From Lysobacteraceae bacterium SCN 69-320 (GTDB lineage Bacteria; Pseudomonadota; Gammaproteobacteria; Xanthomonadales; Rhodanobacteraceae): DNA of 64,000 nt. The notes under the pieces are model-generated. The model was not told the DNA's origin and did no database searches. It was given only the letters and a program-made list of their open reading frames with translations. Location: NCBI GenBank assembly GCA_001725155.1, contig MEFP01000004.1, positions 124,001 through 188,000 on the forward strand. Direction: 5' to 3'. The translations under genes were made by a program, and so were the position numbers. Below, in pieces: positions 28,975-38,105 of this stretch (position 1 is its first letter; each line of letters starts with the position of its first letter).

Positions 28975-30273
28975 TCAGGCGGCGTGGCGGTTACCGTGGA
29001 ACTGTTCTTCCTCGGTCGAGCCCTTGAGCGCGACGGTCGAGGACTGACCGTTCTGGATGGCCTGGGTCACCGCGTCGAAATAGCCGGTGCCGACCTCGCG
29101 CTGATGCTTGACCGCAGTAAAGCCGCGCTCGGCTGCGGCGAACTCGGCTTCCTGCAGTTCGACGAACGCGCTCATCTGGTTGCGCGCATAGCCGTAGGCC
29201 AGGTTGAACATCGAGTAGTTCAGCGAGTGGAAGCCGGCCAGGGTGATGAACTGGAACTTGTAGCCGTAGCTTGCGATTTCCTTCTGGAACTTGGCGATGG
29301 TCGCGTCGTCGAGGTTCTTCTTCCAGTTGAAGCTCGGGCTGCAGTTGTAGGCCAGCATCTTGCCGGGATACTTGGCATGGATGGCTTCGGCGAATTTCTT
29401 CGCGAATGCGAGATCCGGCTTGCCGGTTTCGCACCAGACCAGGTCCGCATACGGCGCATAGGCCAGGCCGCGGCTGATCGCCTGGTCGATGCCTGGGCGT
29501 GTGCGGAAGAAGCCTTCCACCGTGCGCTCGCCGGTACAGAACGGCTTGTCGTTGTCGTCGACGTCGGAGGTCAGCAGATCGGCCGCTTCGGCGTCGGTGC
29601 GCGCGACGAGGATGGTCGGCACGCCCATGACGTCGGCGGCCAGGCGCGCGGCGTTGAGCTTCTCGACCGCCTCACGCGTCGGCACCAGTACCTTGCCGCC
29701 CATGTGGCCGCATTTCTTGACGCTGGCCAGCTGGTCCTCGAAATGCACGCCGGCCGCGCCGGCCTCGATCATCGCCTTCATGAGCTCGAACGCATTGAGC
29801 ACCCCGCCGAACCCGGCTTCGGCGTCGGCGACGATGGGCTGCAGCCAGTCGATCTCGTCCTTGCCTTCGGCGTGGTGCAGCTGGTCGGCGCGCAACAGGG
29901 TGTTGTTGATGCGCTTGACCACCTGCGGCACCGAGTTGGCCGGATACAGGGACTGGTCCGGATACATCTCGCCGACGACGTTGGCGTCGGCGGCGACCTG
30001 CCAGCCCGACAGATAGATGGCCTTGAGGCCGGCCTTGACCTGCTGCATGGCCTGGTTGCCGGTCAGCGCGCCAAGTGCGTTGACGAACGGTTCCTTCTGC
30101 AGATGACTCCAGAGCTTTTCCGCGCCGAGGCGGGCGAGGGAATGCTCGATCGGCACGGTGCCGCGCAGGCGCACCACGTCGGCGGCGGAATAGTTGCGCG
30201 CGACGCCGGCCCAGCGCGGATCGTTCTGCCAGTCCTGCTGCAGCTGTTCGGCGGTCGCGAAAGTGCTCTTCAT
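28975..30273 (-). CDS. aceA: Isocitrate lyase AceA
   Basis: AceA splits isocitrate into glyoxylate and succinate, the first reaction of the glyoxylate shunt. The 432-residue protein has the catalytic loop [15 protein letters not shown] near residue 187, metal-binding [16 protein letters not shown] and the substrate-binding [10 protein letters not shown] near 310. Length matches the E. coli enzyme (434). It is the second gene of aceBA, 42 bases after aceB. Confidence 0.98.
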   Translation of the reverse strand: MKSTFATAEQLQQDWQNDPRWAGVARNYSAADVVRLRGTVPIEHSLARLGAEKLWSHLQKEPFVNALGALTGNQAMQQVKAGLKAIYLSGWQVAADANVVGEMYPDQSLYPANSVPQVVKRINNTLLRADQLHHAEGKDEIDWLQPIVADAEAGFGGVLNAFELMKAMIEAGAAGVHFEDQLASVKKCGHMGGKVLVPTREAVEKLNAARLAADVMGVPTILVARTDAEAADLLTSDVDDNDKPFCTGERTVEGFFRTRPGIDQAISRGLAYAPYADLVWCETGKPDLAFAKKFAEAIHAKYPGKMLAYNCSPSFNWKKNLDDATIAKFQKEIASYGYKFQFITLAGFHSLNYSMFNLAYGYARNQMSAFVELQEAEFAAAERGFTAVKHQREVGTGYFDAVTQAIQNGQSSTVALKGSTEEEQFHGNRHAA

Positions 30274-30315
30274 GTTCGTCAGCCTTGTGGTGATGCGGGA
30301 GGTTGAAGTACGGAG

Positions 30316-31914
30316 TTACGGCAGCAGCGCGTAGGCGGGCACGGTCAGGAAGTCGGCGAGCTGGCGCGCATGGGTCAGCTCAGCCAGCATCCAGGCCGCC
30401 TGCGGCAGGCGTTCCTGGCCCGGCAGACCGGACTTGGGCAGGCGCTCGGCGATGGTCTGGATCGCGTCGTCGAACAGGGCGAAGTCCAGCGGCGTGCCGT
30501 CGTCCAGGGTCAGCCCTTCGTGGTGCAGCCAGTGCCAGAGCTGGGCGCGCGAGATCTCGGCGGTGGCGGCGTCTTCCATCAGGTGATGGATCGGCACGCA
30601 GCCCAGGCCGTCGAGCCAGGCGGCGAGATAGCGCACGCAGACATCGATGTTGTTGAGGAAGCCGGCGCGCGTGATCGTGCCCGGCGGCGCCAGGATCAGG
30701 TCGTCGCGCGTGACCTTGACGTCGTCGCGGCGCTTGATGAGCTGATTGGCGCCCGGCATGACGGCGTCGAACTCGGCCTGGGCGACCGGAATCAGGCCCG
30801 GATGCGCGACCCAGGTGCCGTCGTGGCCCGCATTGGCCTCGCGGCGCTTGTCGGCGCGCACGCGTGCGAGCGCGGCCTCGTTGGCCTCCGCATCGCCGGA
30901 AATCGGGATCTGTGCGGCCATGCCGCCCATCGCGAATGCGCCGCGGCGGTGGCAGGTCTGGATCAGCAGTTCCGAATACGCCTTCAGGAACGGCACGGTC
31001 ATGCCGACCTGGCCGCGCTCCGGCAGGATGTGGCTGCGGTGCGCGCGGAACGTCTTGATGTAGGAAAAGATGTAGTCCCAGCGGCCGCAGTTCAGGCCGA
31101 CGATGCGCGTCTTCAGCGCATGCAGGATCTCGTGCATCTCGAACACGGCCGGCAGGGTCTCGATCAGCACGGTCGCCTTCATGCACCCCGCCGGCAGGCC
31201 GAGTTCGGCTTCGGCGAAGCTCATGACCTCGTCCCAGAGCGCGGCTTCGCGATGGCTCTCGGTCTTGGGCAGGTAGAAGTACGGACCGCGGTCGCGACCT
31301 TGCAGCGAGTGCGCGTTGTGGAACGCGAACAGGCCGAAATCGAACAGCGCGCCGGCCATTTCCTCGCCGTCGACATGGGCGTGCTTCTCGGCCAGGTGCC
31401 AGCCGCGCGGACGCACGATCAGCACCGCGGTGTCGGGCTTGAGGCGATATTCGCGGCCGTCGGGCGAGCGGTACTCGATGGTGCCGGCGACGGCATCGCG
31501 CAGATTGATCTGGCCGTCGAGCATGGCTTCCCAGGTCGGCGCCGAGGAGTCCTCGAAATCGGCCATGAACACCTTGGCGCCGGAATTCAGCGCATTGATG
31601 ATCATCTTGCGCTCGACCGGCCCGGTGATCTCGACGCGGCGGTCGATCAGCGCGACCGGAATCGGCGCGACGGTCCAGTCCGATTCGCGGATCGCGCGCG
31701 TCTCGGCCAGGAAGTCCGGCAGTTCGCCGGCGTCGAAGCGGGCCTGGCGCGTGGCGCGAGCCTGCAGCAGTTCGCGCCGGCGCGGATCGAAGCGACGGTG
31801 CAGCGCAGCAAGAAAGCGCAGGGCGGCCGGGCTCAGGATCTGCTCATAGCCGGGCTTGAGGACGGCGCGGATTTCCACCGCGGCTGCGCCGAACCGGTCT
31901 GCTGCAACTGCCAT
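30316..31914 (-). CDS. aceB: Malate synthase A
   Basis: AceB condenses glyoxylate with acetyl-CoA to malate. The 532-residue protein matches malate synthase A (E. coli 533), with VFMADFEDSSAPTWEAML near residue 115, PRGWHLAEKHAHVDGE near 165, and GRWDYIFSYIKTFR near 275. It is the first gene of the glyoxylate operon, divergent from a LysR-type regulator over a 122-base intergenic region. Confidence 0.98.
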   Translation of the reverse strand: MAVAADRFGAAAVEIRAVLKPGYEQILSPAALRFLAALHRRFDPRRRELLQARATRQARFDAGELPDFLAETRAIRESDWTVAPIPVALIDRRVEITGPVERKMIINALNSGAKVFMADFEDSSAPTWEAMLDGQINLRDAVAGTIEYRSPDGREYRLKPDTAVLIVRPRGWHLAEKHAHVDGEEMAGALFDFGLFAFHNAHSLQGRDRGPYFYLPKTESHREAALWDEVMSFAEAELGLPAGCMKATVLIETLPAVFEMHEILHALKTRIVGLNCGRWDYIFSYIKTFRAHRSHILPERGQVGMTVPFLKAYSELLIQTCHRRGAFAMGGMAAQIPISGDAEANEAALARVRADKRREANAGHDGTWVAHPGLIPVAQAEFDAVMPGANQLIKRRDDVKVTRDDLILAPPGTITRAGFLNNIDVCVRYLAAWLDGLGCVPIHHLMEDAATAEISRAQLWHWLHHEGLTLDDGTPLDFALFDDAIQTIAERLPKSGLPGQERLPQAAWMLAELTHARQLADFLTVPAYALLP

Positions 31915-31968
31915 CGCCGTCTCCGTACTACTGCTTGCGAGATCCGCAGCCTATGCGTGCAGCGCAGC

Positions 31969-32015
31969 ATTTGACAAACCAAACATTTCAATGCACTTAT
32001 TTAACGTCGTTAAAT
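31969..32015. promoter_or_regulatory. Divergent control region of aceBA and the LysR gene
   Basis: The palindrome ATTTAAC-GTC-GTTAAAT (31999-32015) is a good candidate operator for a LysR-type regulator, which binds interrupted dyads of T-N11-A type. TTGACA (31971-31976) reads as a -35 element rightward, and the same bases read TTGTCA leftward, which could serve aceB. Neither side has a convincing -10, as expected for activator-dependent promoters. The whole patch is AT-rich relative to its surroundings. Confidence 0.55.
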
Positions 32016-32036
32016 ATCTTCCAAGTGATTGAAATC

Positions 32037-33101
32037 ATGGCGTCATCAAACGATCGTTCGAATGCGCCGCGGCCTCGCGGCGGCGCGCGCGGCGGTGATA
32101 CGGCCGGCGCGCCGGGCCGGCGCAAGCCGAAGGCCCGCAGCAGCGCGGACAGTACCCCGCGCTTCTATTACAAAGGCAACCGCATCAAGCAGTTGCGCGC
32201 GTTCTGCCATGTCGTGAAGTTCGGCACCCTGGCGCGTGCCGGCGAGGCGCTGTTCCTGTCGCAGGCCGCGATCAGTCTGCAGCTGTCGGCGCTGGAGACC
32301 GAACTCGGCGTGCGTCTGCTCGAGCGCGCCCGGCCGCGCTTCGTGCTGACGCGCGAAGGACAGATGCTGTACGAACTGGCGCGGCCGCTGGTCGAAGGGC
32401 TGGAAGGGCTGGACCAGCAGTTCCGCAGCCAGCTGCAGGGCCTGGATGCCGGCGAAGTGACCATCGCCGCCGGCGCCTCGACCATCCAGTACCTGCTGCC
32501 GCCGCTCGTGCGCGCGTTCCGCGAGGAACATCCGCGCGTGCGCCTGCAGCTGCACAACGTCACCGGCAAGGACGGTCTCGCGTTGCTGCGCCAGGACCAG
32601 GTCGATTTCGCGTTCGGCTCCATGCTCGATGTGCCCTACGACCTGTCCTACGAGCCGGTGCAGTGGTTCGATCCGATGCTGATCCTGCCGCGCGACCACG
32701 AACTCGCGGCCAAGGCCGATATCCGCCTCGAAGACCTGTCCCCCTACGGCCTGATCCTGCCGCCGCAGCGCCTGACCACGTATCGCCTCGTCGATCTCGT
32801 ATTCCAGCAGCGCCGCGTGCCCTACCGCGTCGCGATCGAAGTCGGCGGCTGGGAGGTCATCAAGGAATACGTCGCCATGGGCCTGGGCATTTCCATCGTG
32901 ACCGGCATCTGCCTGACCGAGCACGACCACACTCGCCTGGAAGTGCGCAACCTGCGGCAGTATTTTCCACAACGCAGCTACGGCGTCGTCATGCGCAAAG
33001 GAAAATACCTGTCGACCCAGGCGCGCGCGTTCGTCGATCTGATCCGTCCGGGGCTGTTTGGCCGTGGCGGCTATGACGAAGCGGGGCATTCGGAACGGTG
33101 A
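32037..33101 (+). CDS. LysR-family regulator of the glyoxylate operon (predicted)
   Basis: The protein is 354 residues. A basic, disordered extension of about 45 residues (rich in Arg, Gly, Ala, Ser) precedes the helix-turn-helix: RIKQLRAFCHVVKFGTLARAGEALFLSQAAISLQLSALE. The effector domain follows, with TIAAGASTIQYLLPPLVRAF and EYVAMGLGISIVTG. It is divergent from aceBA and overlaps the palindrome region, so it probably controls aceBA and itself; the effector cannot be read from the sequence. The ATG at 32037 was chosen; earlier in-frame starts run through the intergenic region. Confidence 0.88.
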   Translation: MASSNDRSNAPRPRGGARGGDTAGAPGRRKPKARSSADSTPRFYYKGNRIKQLRAFCHVVKFGTLARAGEALFLSQAAISLQLSALETELGVRLLERARPRFVLTREGQMLYELARPLVEGLEGLDQQFRSQLQGLDAGEVTIAAGASTIQYLLPPLVRAFREEHPRVRLQLHNVTGKDGLALLRQDQVDFAFGSMLDVPYDLSYEPVQWFDPMLILPRDHELAAKADIRLEDLSPYGLILPPQRLTTYRLVDLVFQQRRVPYRVAIEVGGWEVIKEYVAMGLGISIVTGICLTEHDHTRLEVRNLRQYFPQRSYGVVMRKGKYLSTQARAFVDLIRPGLFGRGGYDEAGHSER

Positions 33102-33528
33102 CGCTGCGATGTTGTGAATGGGTGTTCTTTCCGCTCCTGTCGCATTGCTTCATGCTCGTTCCTGCCGCAGGGCGAGCCCAGGGCTTCTTTCCATCTTGCG
33201 CTTGCGGAAGAAAGATCTGAAAGTTGCCCGTTGGTGAATTTTCGGCTCGATTTTCAAAGTGCAGACTCGATCTGCTCCGAGATCGCCCGAGCCGATCGGG
33301 GGCAGTTCTGACGCGCCAGATCTTCTCCTCTCTTCCCGTGCGGGAGAGGGCGGAGGACGGAAGAAAGGCTGCGAGGACGACTGGCCTCGTCGCGATCGTA
33401 GCGGGGAGTCGGTCGGCGGCGGCTTGAATTTCCATGCGAAATTTCAGCAAATGCCAATATTGCGCCCGCATCCGCATCCGCAATCGCACCTCGTCACGCA
33501 AACTCAGCAAACCCGCATCATCACGACC
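33102..33528. other. Convergent intergenic region with hairpins, no gene seen
   Basis: This 427-base gap between the ends of the LysR and response-regulator genes holds no open frame with coding character. It contains a palindrome-like hairpin at 33327-33349 (CCTCTC...GGGAGAGG) and an inverted repeat at 33425-33446 (TGAATTTC and GAAATTTCA around CATGC). The right end carries GCATCC repeated in tandem. A convergent terminator for both genes is expected here, but no T-run hairpin is obvious. Confidence 0.5.
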
Positions 33529-34218
33529 TCACTCATCCCGCCCGATCTCGAACCGGAACCCCACGCCGTAGACCGATGCGATCGGATCCCGGCCGATCTC
33601 GCCGAACTTGCGCCGCAGATTGCGGATGTGCGAGTCGACCGTGCGGTCGCTGACGACGCGGTGATCTTCGTAGCTGGCGTCGAGCAGCTGGCCGCGCGAG
33701 TACACCTTGCCGGGTTTCTCCATGAGCCGGCGCAGCAGGCGGAATTCGACCGGTGTCAGCGCGAGCGCCCTGCCGCCGATGCGCACCTCGAAGCGGTCGG
33801 TGTCGAGCACGATCCCGTCGTCGCCGTCGGCTGGCGGTCGTGCCGCCGGTCGAGTGCGGCGCAGCAGCGCGCGCACGCGGGCGCCGAGTTCGCGCAGGCT
33901 GAACGGCTTGCAGACGTAGTCGTCGGCACCGAGATCCAGGCCGAGCAGGCGGTCGATCTCCTCCACGCGCGCGGTCACGAGGATGATCGGCAGGTCGGAG
34001 AATTCGCGCACGCGGCGGCAGATGCTCAGGCCGTCCTCTCCCGGCAGCATCACATCGAGCAGCAGCAGGTCCGGCGGCTGCGCACGCACGGCCTCGACGA
34101 CCCCGTCGCCGCTGTCGCTCAGGCGTATCGCGTAGCCGGCCGCGGCCAGCCAGTCCCGCATCGCGGCGGCGATCTTGGGTTCGTCCTCGACGATCAGCAG
34201 TTCGGCGGCGGCAGTCAT
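33529..34218 (-). CDS. OmpR-family response regulator, BaeR type
   Basis: The 229-residue protein has a receiver domain with acidic pocket EDE near residue 12, the phosphorylated Asp in LLLLDVMLPGEDGLS near residue 57, and Lys in DDYVCKPF, then a winged-helix DNA-binding domain ending YEDHRVVSDRTVDSHIRNLRRKFG. That last stretch closely follows the BaeR pattern. It overlaps the upstream histidine-kinase stop by four bases (ATGA), so kinase and regulator are coupled. BaeSR responds to envelope stress and drug exposure in enteric bacteria; whether this system does so is inference. Confidence 0.92.
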   Translation of the reverse strand: MTAAAELLIVEDEPKIAAAMRDWLAAAGYAIRLSDSGDGVVEAVRAQPPDLLLLDVMLPGEDGLSICRRVREFSDLPIILVTARVEEIDRLLGLDLGADDYVCKPFSLRELGARVRALLRRTRPAARPPADGDDGIVLDTDRFEVRIGGRALALTPVEFRLLRRLMEKPGKVYSRGQLLDASYEDHRVVSDRTVDSHIRNLRRKFGEIGRDPIASVYGVGFRFEIGRDE

Positions 34219-35699
34219 GCCAGGGCTCCGGCCAACGGAAACAGCACGCAGACACGCAGGCCGCCGAGCGGCGACGCCTCGGCCCGGATCGCGCCGCCGT
34301 GGGCGTCGGCGATCGCGCGGCAGATGGACAGGCCCAGGCCGGCGCCGCCGGCAGCGCGGTTGCGCGAGCGCTCGCTGCGGAACAGGCGGTCGAACAGCTG
34401 CGGCAGATCCTCGGCCGGCACGCCGGGCGGCGTGTCGTCGACACAGAGCTGCAGCTGGCCGGCGCGCAGGGCGAGGGTCACGCCGATGTGCCCCGGCGCA
34501 TCGGTATAGCGGCGCGCATTCAGCAGCAGATTGTCGATCAGCTGGGCCAGGCGCAGCGGATCGCCCTGCAGCGGCGGCAGTTCGGCGGCGTAGGTTTCTT
34601 CGATCCTCAGTCCGGCTGCGGCCGCGCTGCCGCGATGGTTGTCGACCACTTCGCGCGCGAGCTCGGCCAGATCGACTTCGACGAAGCGGTATTCCAGCGC
34701 GCCGGCGTCGGCCAGCGACAGTTCGTACAGATCTTCGATCAGGGCCGACAGGCGTTCGGTCTCGGCCAGCAAGGAGCCCAGCGCCGCCGCGTCGGCGCGA
34801 CGCACGCCGGCCTGCAGGGTCTGCAGTTCCAGGCGCAGCACGGTGACCGGCGTGCGCAGCTCGTGCGCGAGGTCCGCGCCCCAGCGCCGGCGCGCCTCGC
34901 GGTTGCGCTCCAGCGCGCCGGCCAGATGATTGAAGTCGCGTCCGAGTCCGGCGATCTCGTCGCGGCCCTGCGCCGACACACGCGAGGCGTAGTCGCCGGC
35001 GGCCAGCGCGCGCGCGGCGCGGCTCAGCGCCTGTATCGGCCGCAGCAGATGTTGCGCCAGCGCATAGGCCAGCGCGAGCGCGCAGAGCAGCACGACGAGG
35101 GCCGCGGCGAGTCCGCTGCGCCATTGGCCCTCGGCGAATACGCGCTCGGCGTCCGCCGCCAGCGCCGGCAGCGGTGCGACGCGCAACTGGCCTACGCTAC
35201 GGCCGTCGACGCGTATCGGTATGGCCGGCGCCGTCGGGTCGCTGTCGCGGCTGCCGGCAATGCGCCGGTCCTGTTCATCGTAGAGCGTCAGGCGGTCGCC
35301 GGCGTTGATCGAGCCCGGCGGCGGCCCTGGCGGATCGCCGGCCGGATGCCCGGACGGCGGCCGGTCGAAGCCGCCGTGGCCCGGCGGGCCGCCGGGACCG
35401 CCTGCTGCCCCGCGCCCATCGCCGCCGGGCAGGCGTGCGGCGGCCGGATTCATCGCGATCCCGCCGAACGATTGCGGACTGCGGCGCAGGAAATCCCAGC
35501 TGCCGCGTTCGCGATATTCCGCGGCCAGGCGCGTCGCGACCTGGCCGGCGCGCTGCACGGCAAGGGTGTCGAGATAGGTCGCGAAGCCGCTGGCGAACGT
35601 GCGCTGCTGCCAGGCCGCATAGCCGAGCAGGCTGGCGACACTGAGCCCGGCGCAGAGCAGGAACAGGCGATGCCATAGACGCATGGGTCGGCCCGGCAT
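34215..35699 (-). CDS. Sensor histidine kinase, BaeS type, with collagen-like insert
   Basis: The 494-residue kinase starts MPGRPMRLWHRLFLLCAGLSVASLLGYAAW; a start six codons later (35684, MRLWHR) is also possible. It has an N-terminal membrane segment, a periplasmic domain, a second segment (LAAALVVLLCALALAYALAQ), a HAMP-like linker (LLRPIQALSRAARALAAGDY), the H-box HELRTPVT near residue 285, an N-box LLLNARRYT and a G-box GAGLGLSI. Within the periplasmic domain, residues about 90-130 are a Gly/Pro/His-rich low-complexity stretch. It is upstream of and coupled to the BaeR-type regulator. Confidence 0.9.
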   Translation of the reverse strand: MPGRPMRLWHRLFLLCAGLSVASLLGYAAWQQRTFASGFATYLDTLAVQRAGQVATRLAAEYRERGSWDFLRRSPQSFGGIAMNPAAARLPGGDGRGAAGGPGGPPGHGGFDRPPSGHPAGDPPGPPPGSINAGDRLTLYDEQDRRIAGSRDSDPTAPAIPIRVDGRSVGQLRVAPLPALAADAERVFAEGQWRSGLAAALVVLLCALALAYALAQHLLRPIQALSRAARALAAGDYASRVSAQGRDEIAGLGRDFNHLAGALERNREARRRWGADLAHELRTPVTVLRLELQTLQAGVRRADAAALGSLLAETERLSALIEDLYELSLADAGALEYRFVEVDLAELAREVVDNHRGSAAAAGLRIEETYAAELPPLQGDPLRLAQLIDNLLLNARRYTDAPGHIGVTLALRAGQLQLCVDDTPPGVPAEDLPQLFDRLFRSERSRNRAAGGAGLGLSICRAIADAHGGAIRAEASPLGGLRVCVLFPLAGALA

Positions 35700-36092
35700 G
35701 AGGTATTTCCGATTGTGCCACCGCGGCCGTGCCGTGCCGTCCGGTCTCAGGCGGCGGCGATGAGACGACGGAGGGCGACGGCGACGCTGCGCTCCGGCGG
35801 CGTCGGCGCGTTCGGCGCAGCGGCGTGAAGCCCGGCGAGGTGCGGGACCGCGACAGCGTGCCCGCGCGCCCCCGGTGCGAGGCGCTGGTGCAAGGCGGAT
35901 GGCATGCGAAGCGGCGTGATCATGGCGGGACGTGAGCGCACCGGACTGGCGGTATTGCGAGGCTAGGCTGCGATCGCGCAAGCGTGGTGCAGGAATCTGG
36001 GATATTTCGTGCAGTTTCGCGCCCATCTTCCGGCACAGGCCGACACGGATAGGTCGACATAGGCTGCGGTGTCCACCCCGGGGAGATTCGCG
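35700..36092. other. Divergent promoter region, no gene supported
   Basis: This 393-base gap separates the kinase operon (leftward) from the amidohydrolase gene (rightward). A 64-codon minus-strand frame (35747-35941) is present but composition suggests it is by chance. I see no clear -35/-10 pair. A GGGGAGA ribosome binding site at about 36079-36085 belongs to the amidohydrolase. Confidence 0.45.
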
Positions 36093-38105
36093 ATGAAGCT
36101 CAGATTGTGTGTCGGCGCCGCTCTGTTGTGTACTGCCGCGATCGCCGCGGCGGCCGAACAGGTCGAGCGCAGCGAGGTCCTGACGATGGGGACCAAAGCC
36201 GGCTTCCAGGAGGCGCGCTATGCCGACGACGGCAGCGTGCGCGTGCACTACGAACTCAACGACCGCGGCCGCGGGCCCAAGTACGACGCCGAATATCGCA
36301 TCGCCGCCGACGGCGGCATCGAGTCGTTGGCGAACAAGGGGGTCGACTACTTCAAGGCCGCCGTCGACGAGAGCTACAAACGCGACGGCAAGACCTTCCG
36401 CTGGAAGAACGCCTCCGAGGACGAGACGCGCACGGTCGATAGCCCGGCGTTCTATCTGAGCCTCAACGGCACGCCCGAGGAATTCGTGCTGCTGACGCGG
36501 GCGCTGCTGCAGGCGCCGGATCATCGCCTGGCCATACTGCCGGCCGGCGAGGCGCGCATCGAGAAGCTGACCGAGCTGAAGGTCAAGGGCAAGCCCGGTG
36601 CGAAGAAGGTCGCGCTGTATGCGGTGCACGGTCTCGATCTGACGCCGAGCTTCATCTGGCTCGACGACCAGCAGCGCTTCTTCGCGAGCTATTCGAGCTG
36701 GTCCTCGCTGGTGCGCGACGGTTACGCCGACGTGCTGCCGACTCTGGCCAAGACGCAGGAAACGCAGGAGAAGCAGCAGTCGGAGCAGCGTGCGAAGACC
36801 CTGACCGAGATGCTCGTGCGGCCGCTGCTGATCCGCAACGTGCGCGCGTTCGATCCGGCCACCGGCAACACCATCGAAGATGCCGCGGTGCTCGTCGACA
36901 AGGGCCGCATCGCCGCCGTGGGCAAGGCCTCCGAAGTCACGGCGCCGGCGGTTGCCGATACCCTCGACGGCGGCGGCAAGTTCCTGATGCCGGGCCTCTG
37001 GGACATGCATGCGCATTTCTTCGGCCAGGCCGACGGTGTGCTCGACATCGCTGGCGGCGTCACCACCGTGCGCGATCTCGCCAACAACCCGCCCGTGCTG
37101 GCCGAGCGAATCAAGGCCATCGAGAGCAATCGCGACATTGGTCCGCGCATCATCAAGGCGGGCATCATTGACGGACCGGGCCCGTTCGCCGGTCCGACCA
37201 AGGCGCTGGCCGACAACGAAGCCGACGCGCAGCGCATCGTCGACGAGTACGCGGCCAGCGGCCACGAGCAGATCAAGATCTACAGCTCGATCAAGCCCGA
37301 GCTGATGCCGGCCATCGCGCGCATGGCGCATGCCAAGGGCTTGCGCGTCAGCGGCCACGTGCCGGCCTACATGACGGCGCGGCAGTTCGTCGAGAACGGT
37401 GCCGACGAGATCCAGCACATCAACATGCTGATGCTGAATTTCCTGTTCGACAAAGTGCAGGACACGCGCTCGCCGGCACGCTTCACCTCGATCGGCGAAT
37501 ACGGCGCCGGCATCGACCTCGGCTCGCCGGCCGTACATGACTTCGTCGCGCTGCTCAAACGCCGCGACATCGTCGTCGATCCGACCCTGAGCACGTTCGA
37601 GGACATGTTCCTCGGCCGTCCGGGCCTGCCGGGCCCGGGCTTCGCCGCGATCCAGACGCGCCTGCCGCTGAGCTGGCAGCGCAACATCAGGTCGGGCTCG
37701 GGCGGTCTGCCGATCAAGCCCGGCCAGGAAGCGGCCTATCGCGACGGCTACCAGCGCATGATCGACTTCGTCGGCCTGCTGTTCCGCAGCGGCGTGCGCA
37801 TCGTCTCGGGCACCGACGGCAGCGGCGGCCTGCAGCTGCCGCGCGAGCTCGAACTCTACGTCTCGGCCGGCATCCCGCCCAAGGACGTGCTGCGCATCGC
37901 GACCTACGACAGCGCCGCGGTCATGAAGCGCGACAAGGAATACGGCCGCATCGCACCGGGCTACGTCGCCGACCTGATTCTCGTCGACGGCGATCCGACG
38001 ATGAACATGGCCGACATCCGCAAGGTGCGCACCGTGATCCGCGGCGACCGCCGCTACGACAGCGCCAAGCTGTTCAGCGCAATCGGCATTGCGCCGTCGC
38101 CGTAA
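36093..38105 (+). CDS. Exported amidohydrolase-superfamily protein with unknown N-terminal domain
   Basis: The 670-residue protein starts MKLRLCVGAALLCTAAIAAAAEQ, a signal peptide. Residues about 25-240 form a domain I do not recognise, ending in a Gln-rich linker (TLAKTQETQEKQQSEQ). An amidohydrolase domain follows: LLIRNVRAFDPATGNTIEDA, metal ligands MHAHFFG, later VSGHVPAYM, DEIQHIN and GTDGSGG, and a final GRIAPGYVADLILVDGDP. All metal-ligand positions look intact, so it should be an active periplasmic metal-dependent hydrolase; the substrate is unknown (dipeptidase/imidazolonepropionase-like relatives exist). Confidence 0.85.
   Translation: MKLRLCVGAALLCTAAIAAAAEQVERSEVLTMGTKAGFQEARYADDGSVRVHYELNDRGRGPKYDAEYRIAADGGIESLANKGVDYFKAAVDESYKRDGKTFRWKNASEDETRTVDSPAFYLSLNGTPEEFVLLTRALLQAPDHRLAILPAGEARIEKLTELKVKGKPGAKKVALYAVHGLDLTPSFIWLDDQQRFFASYSSWSSLVRDGYADVLPTLAKTQETQEKQQSEQRAKTLTEMLVRPLLIRNVRAFDPATGNTIEDAAVLVDKGRIAAVGKASEVTAPAVADTLDGGGKFLMPGLWDMHAHFFGQADGVLDIAGGVTTVRDLANNPPVLAERIKAIESNRDIGPRIIKAGIIDGPGPFAGPTKALADNEADAQRIVDEYAASGHEQIKIYSSIKPELMPAIARMAHAKGLRVSGHVPAYMTARQFVENGADEIQHINMLMLNFLFDKVQDTRSPARFTSIGEYGAGIDLGSPAVHDFVALLKRRDIVVDPTLSTFEDMFLGRPGLPGPGFAAIQTRLPLSWQRNIRSGSGGLPIKPGQEAAYRDGYQRMIDFVGLLFRSGVRIVSGTDGSGGLQLPRELELYVSAGIPPKDVLRIATYDSAAVMKRDKEYGRIAPGYVADLILVDGDPTMNMADIRKVRTVIRGDRRYDSAKLFSAIGIAPSP

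Noticed and set aside
33114-33427. Short plus-strand frames in the convergent gap
   Set aside because: They lack ribosome binding sites and sequence features of real proteins.
35747-35941. A 64-codon minus-strand frame upstream of the kinase
   Set aside because: No ribosome binding site or family feature; composition matches chance in GC-rich DNA.
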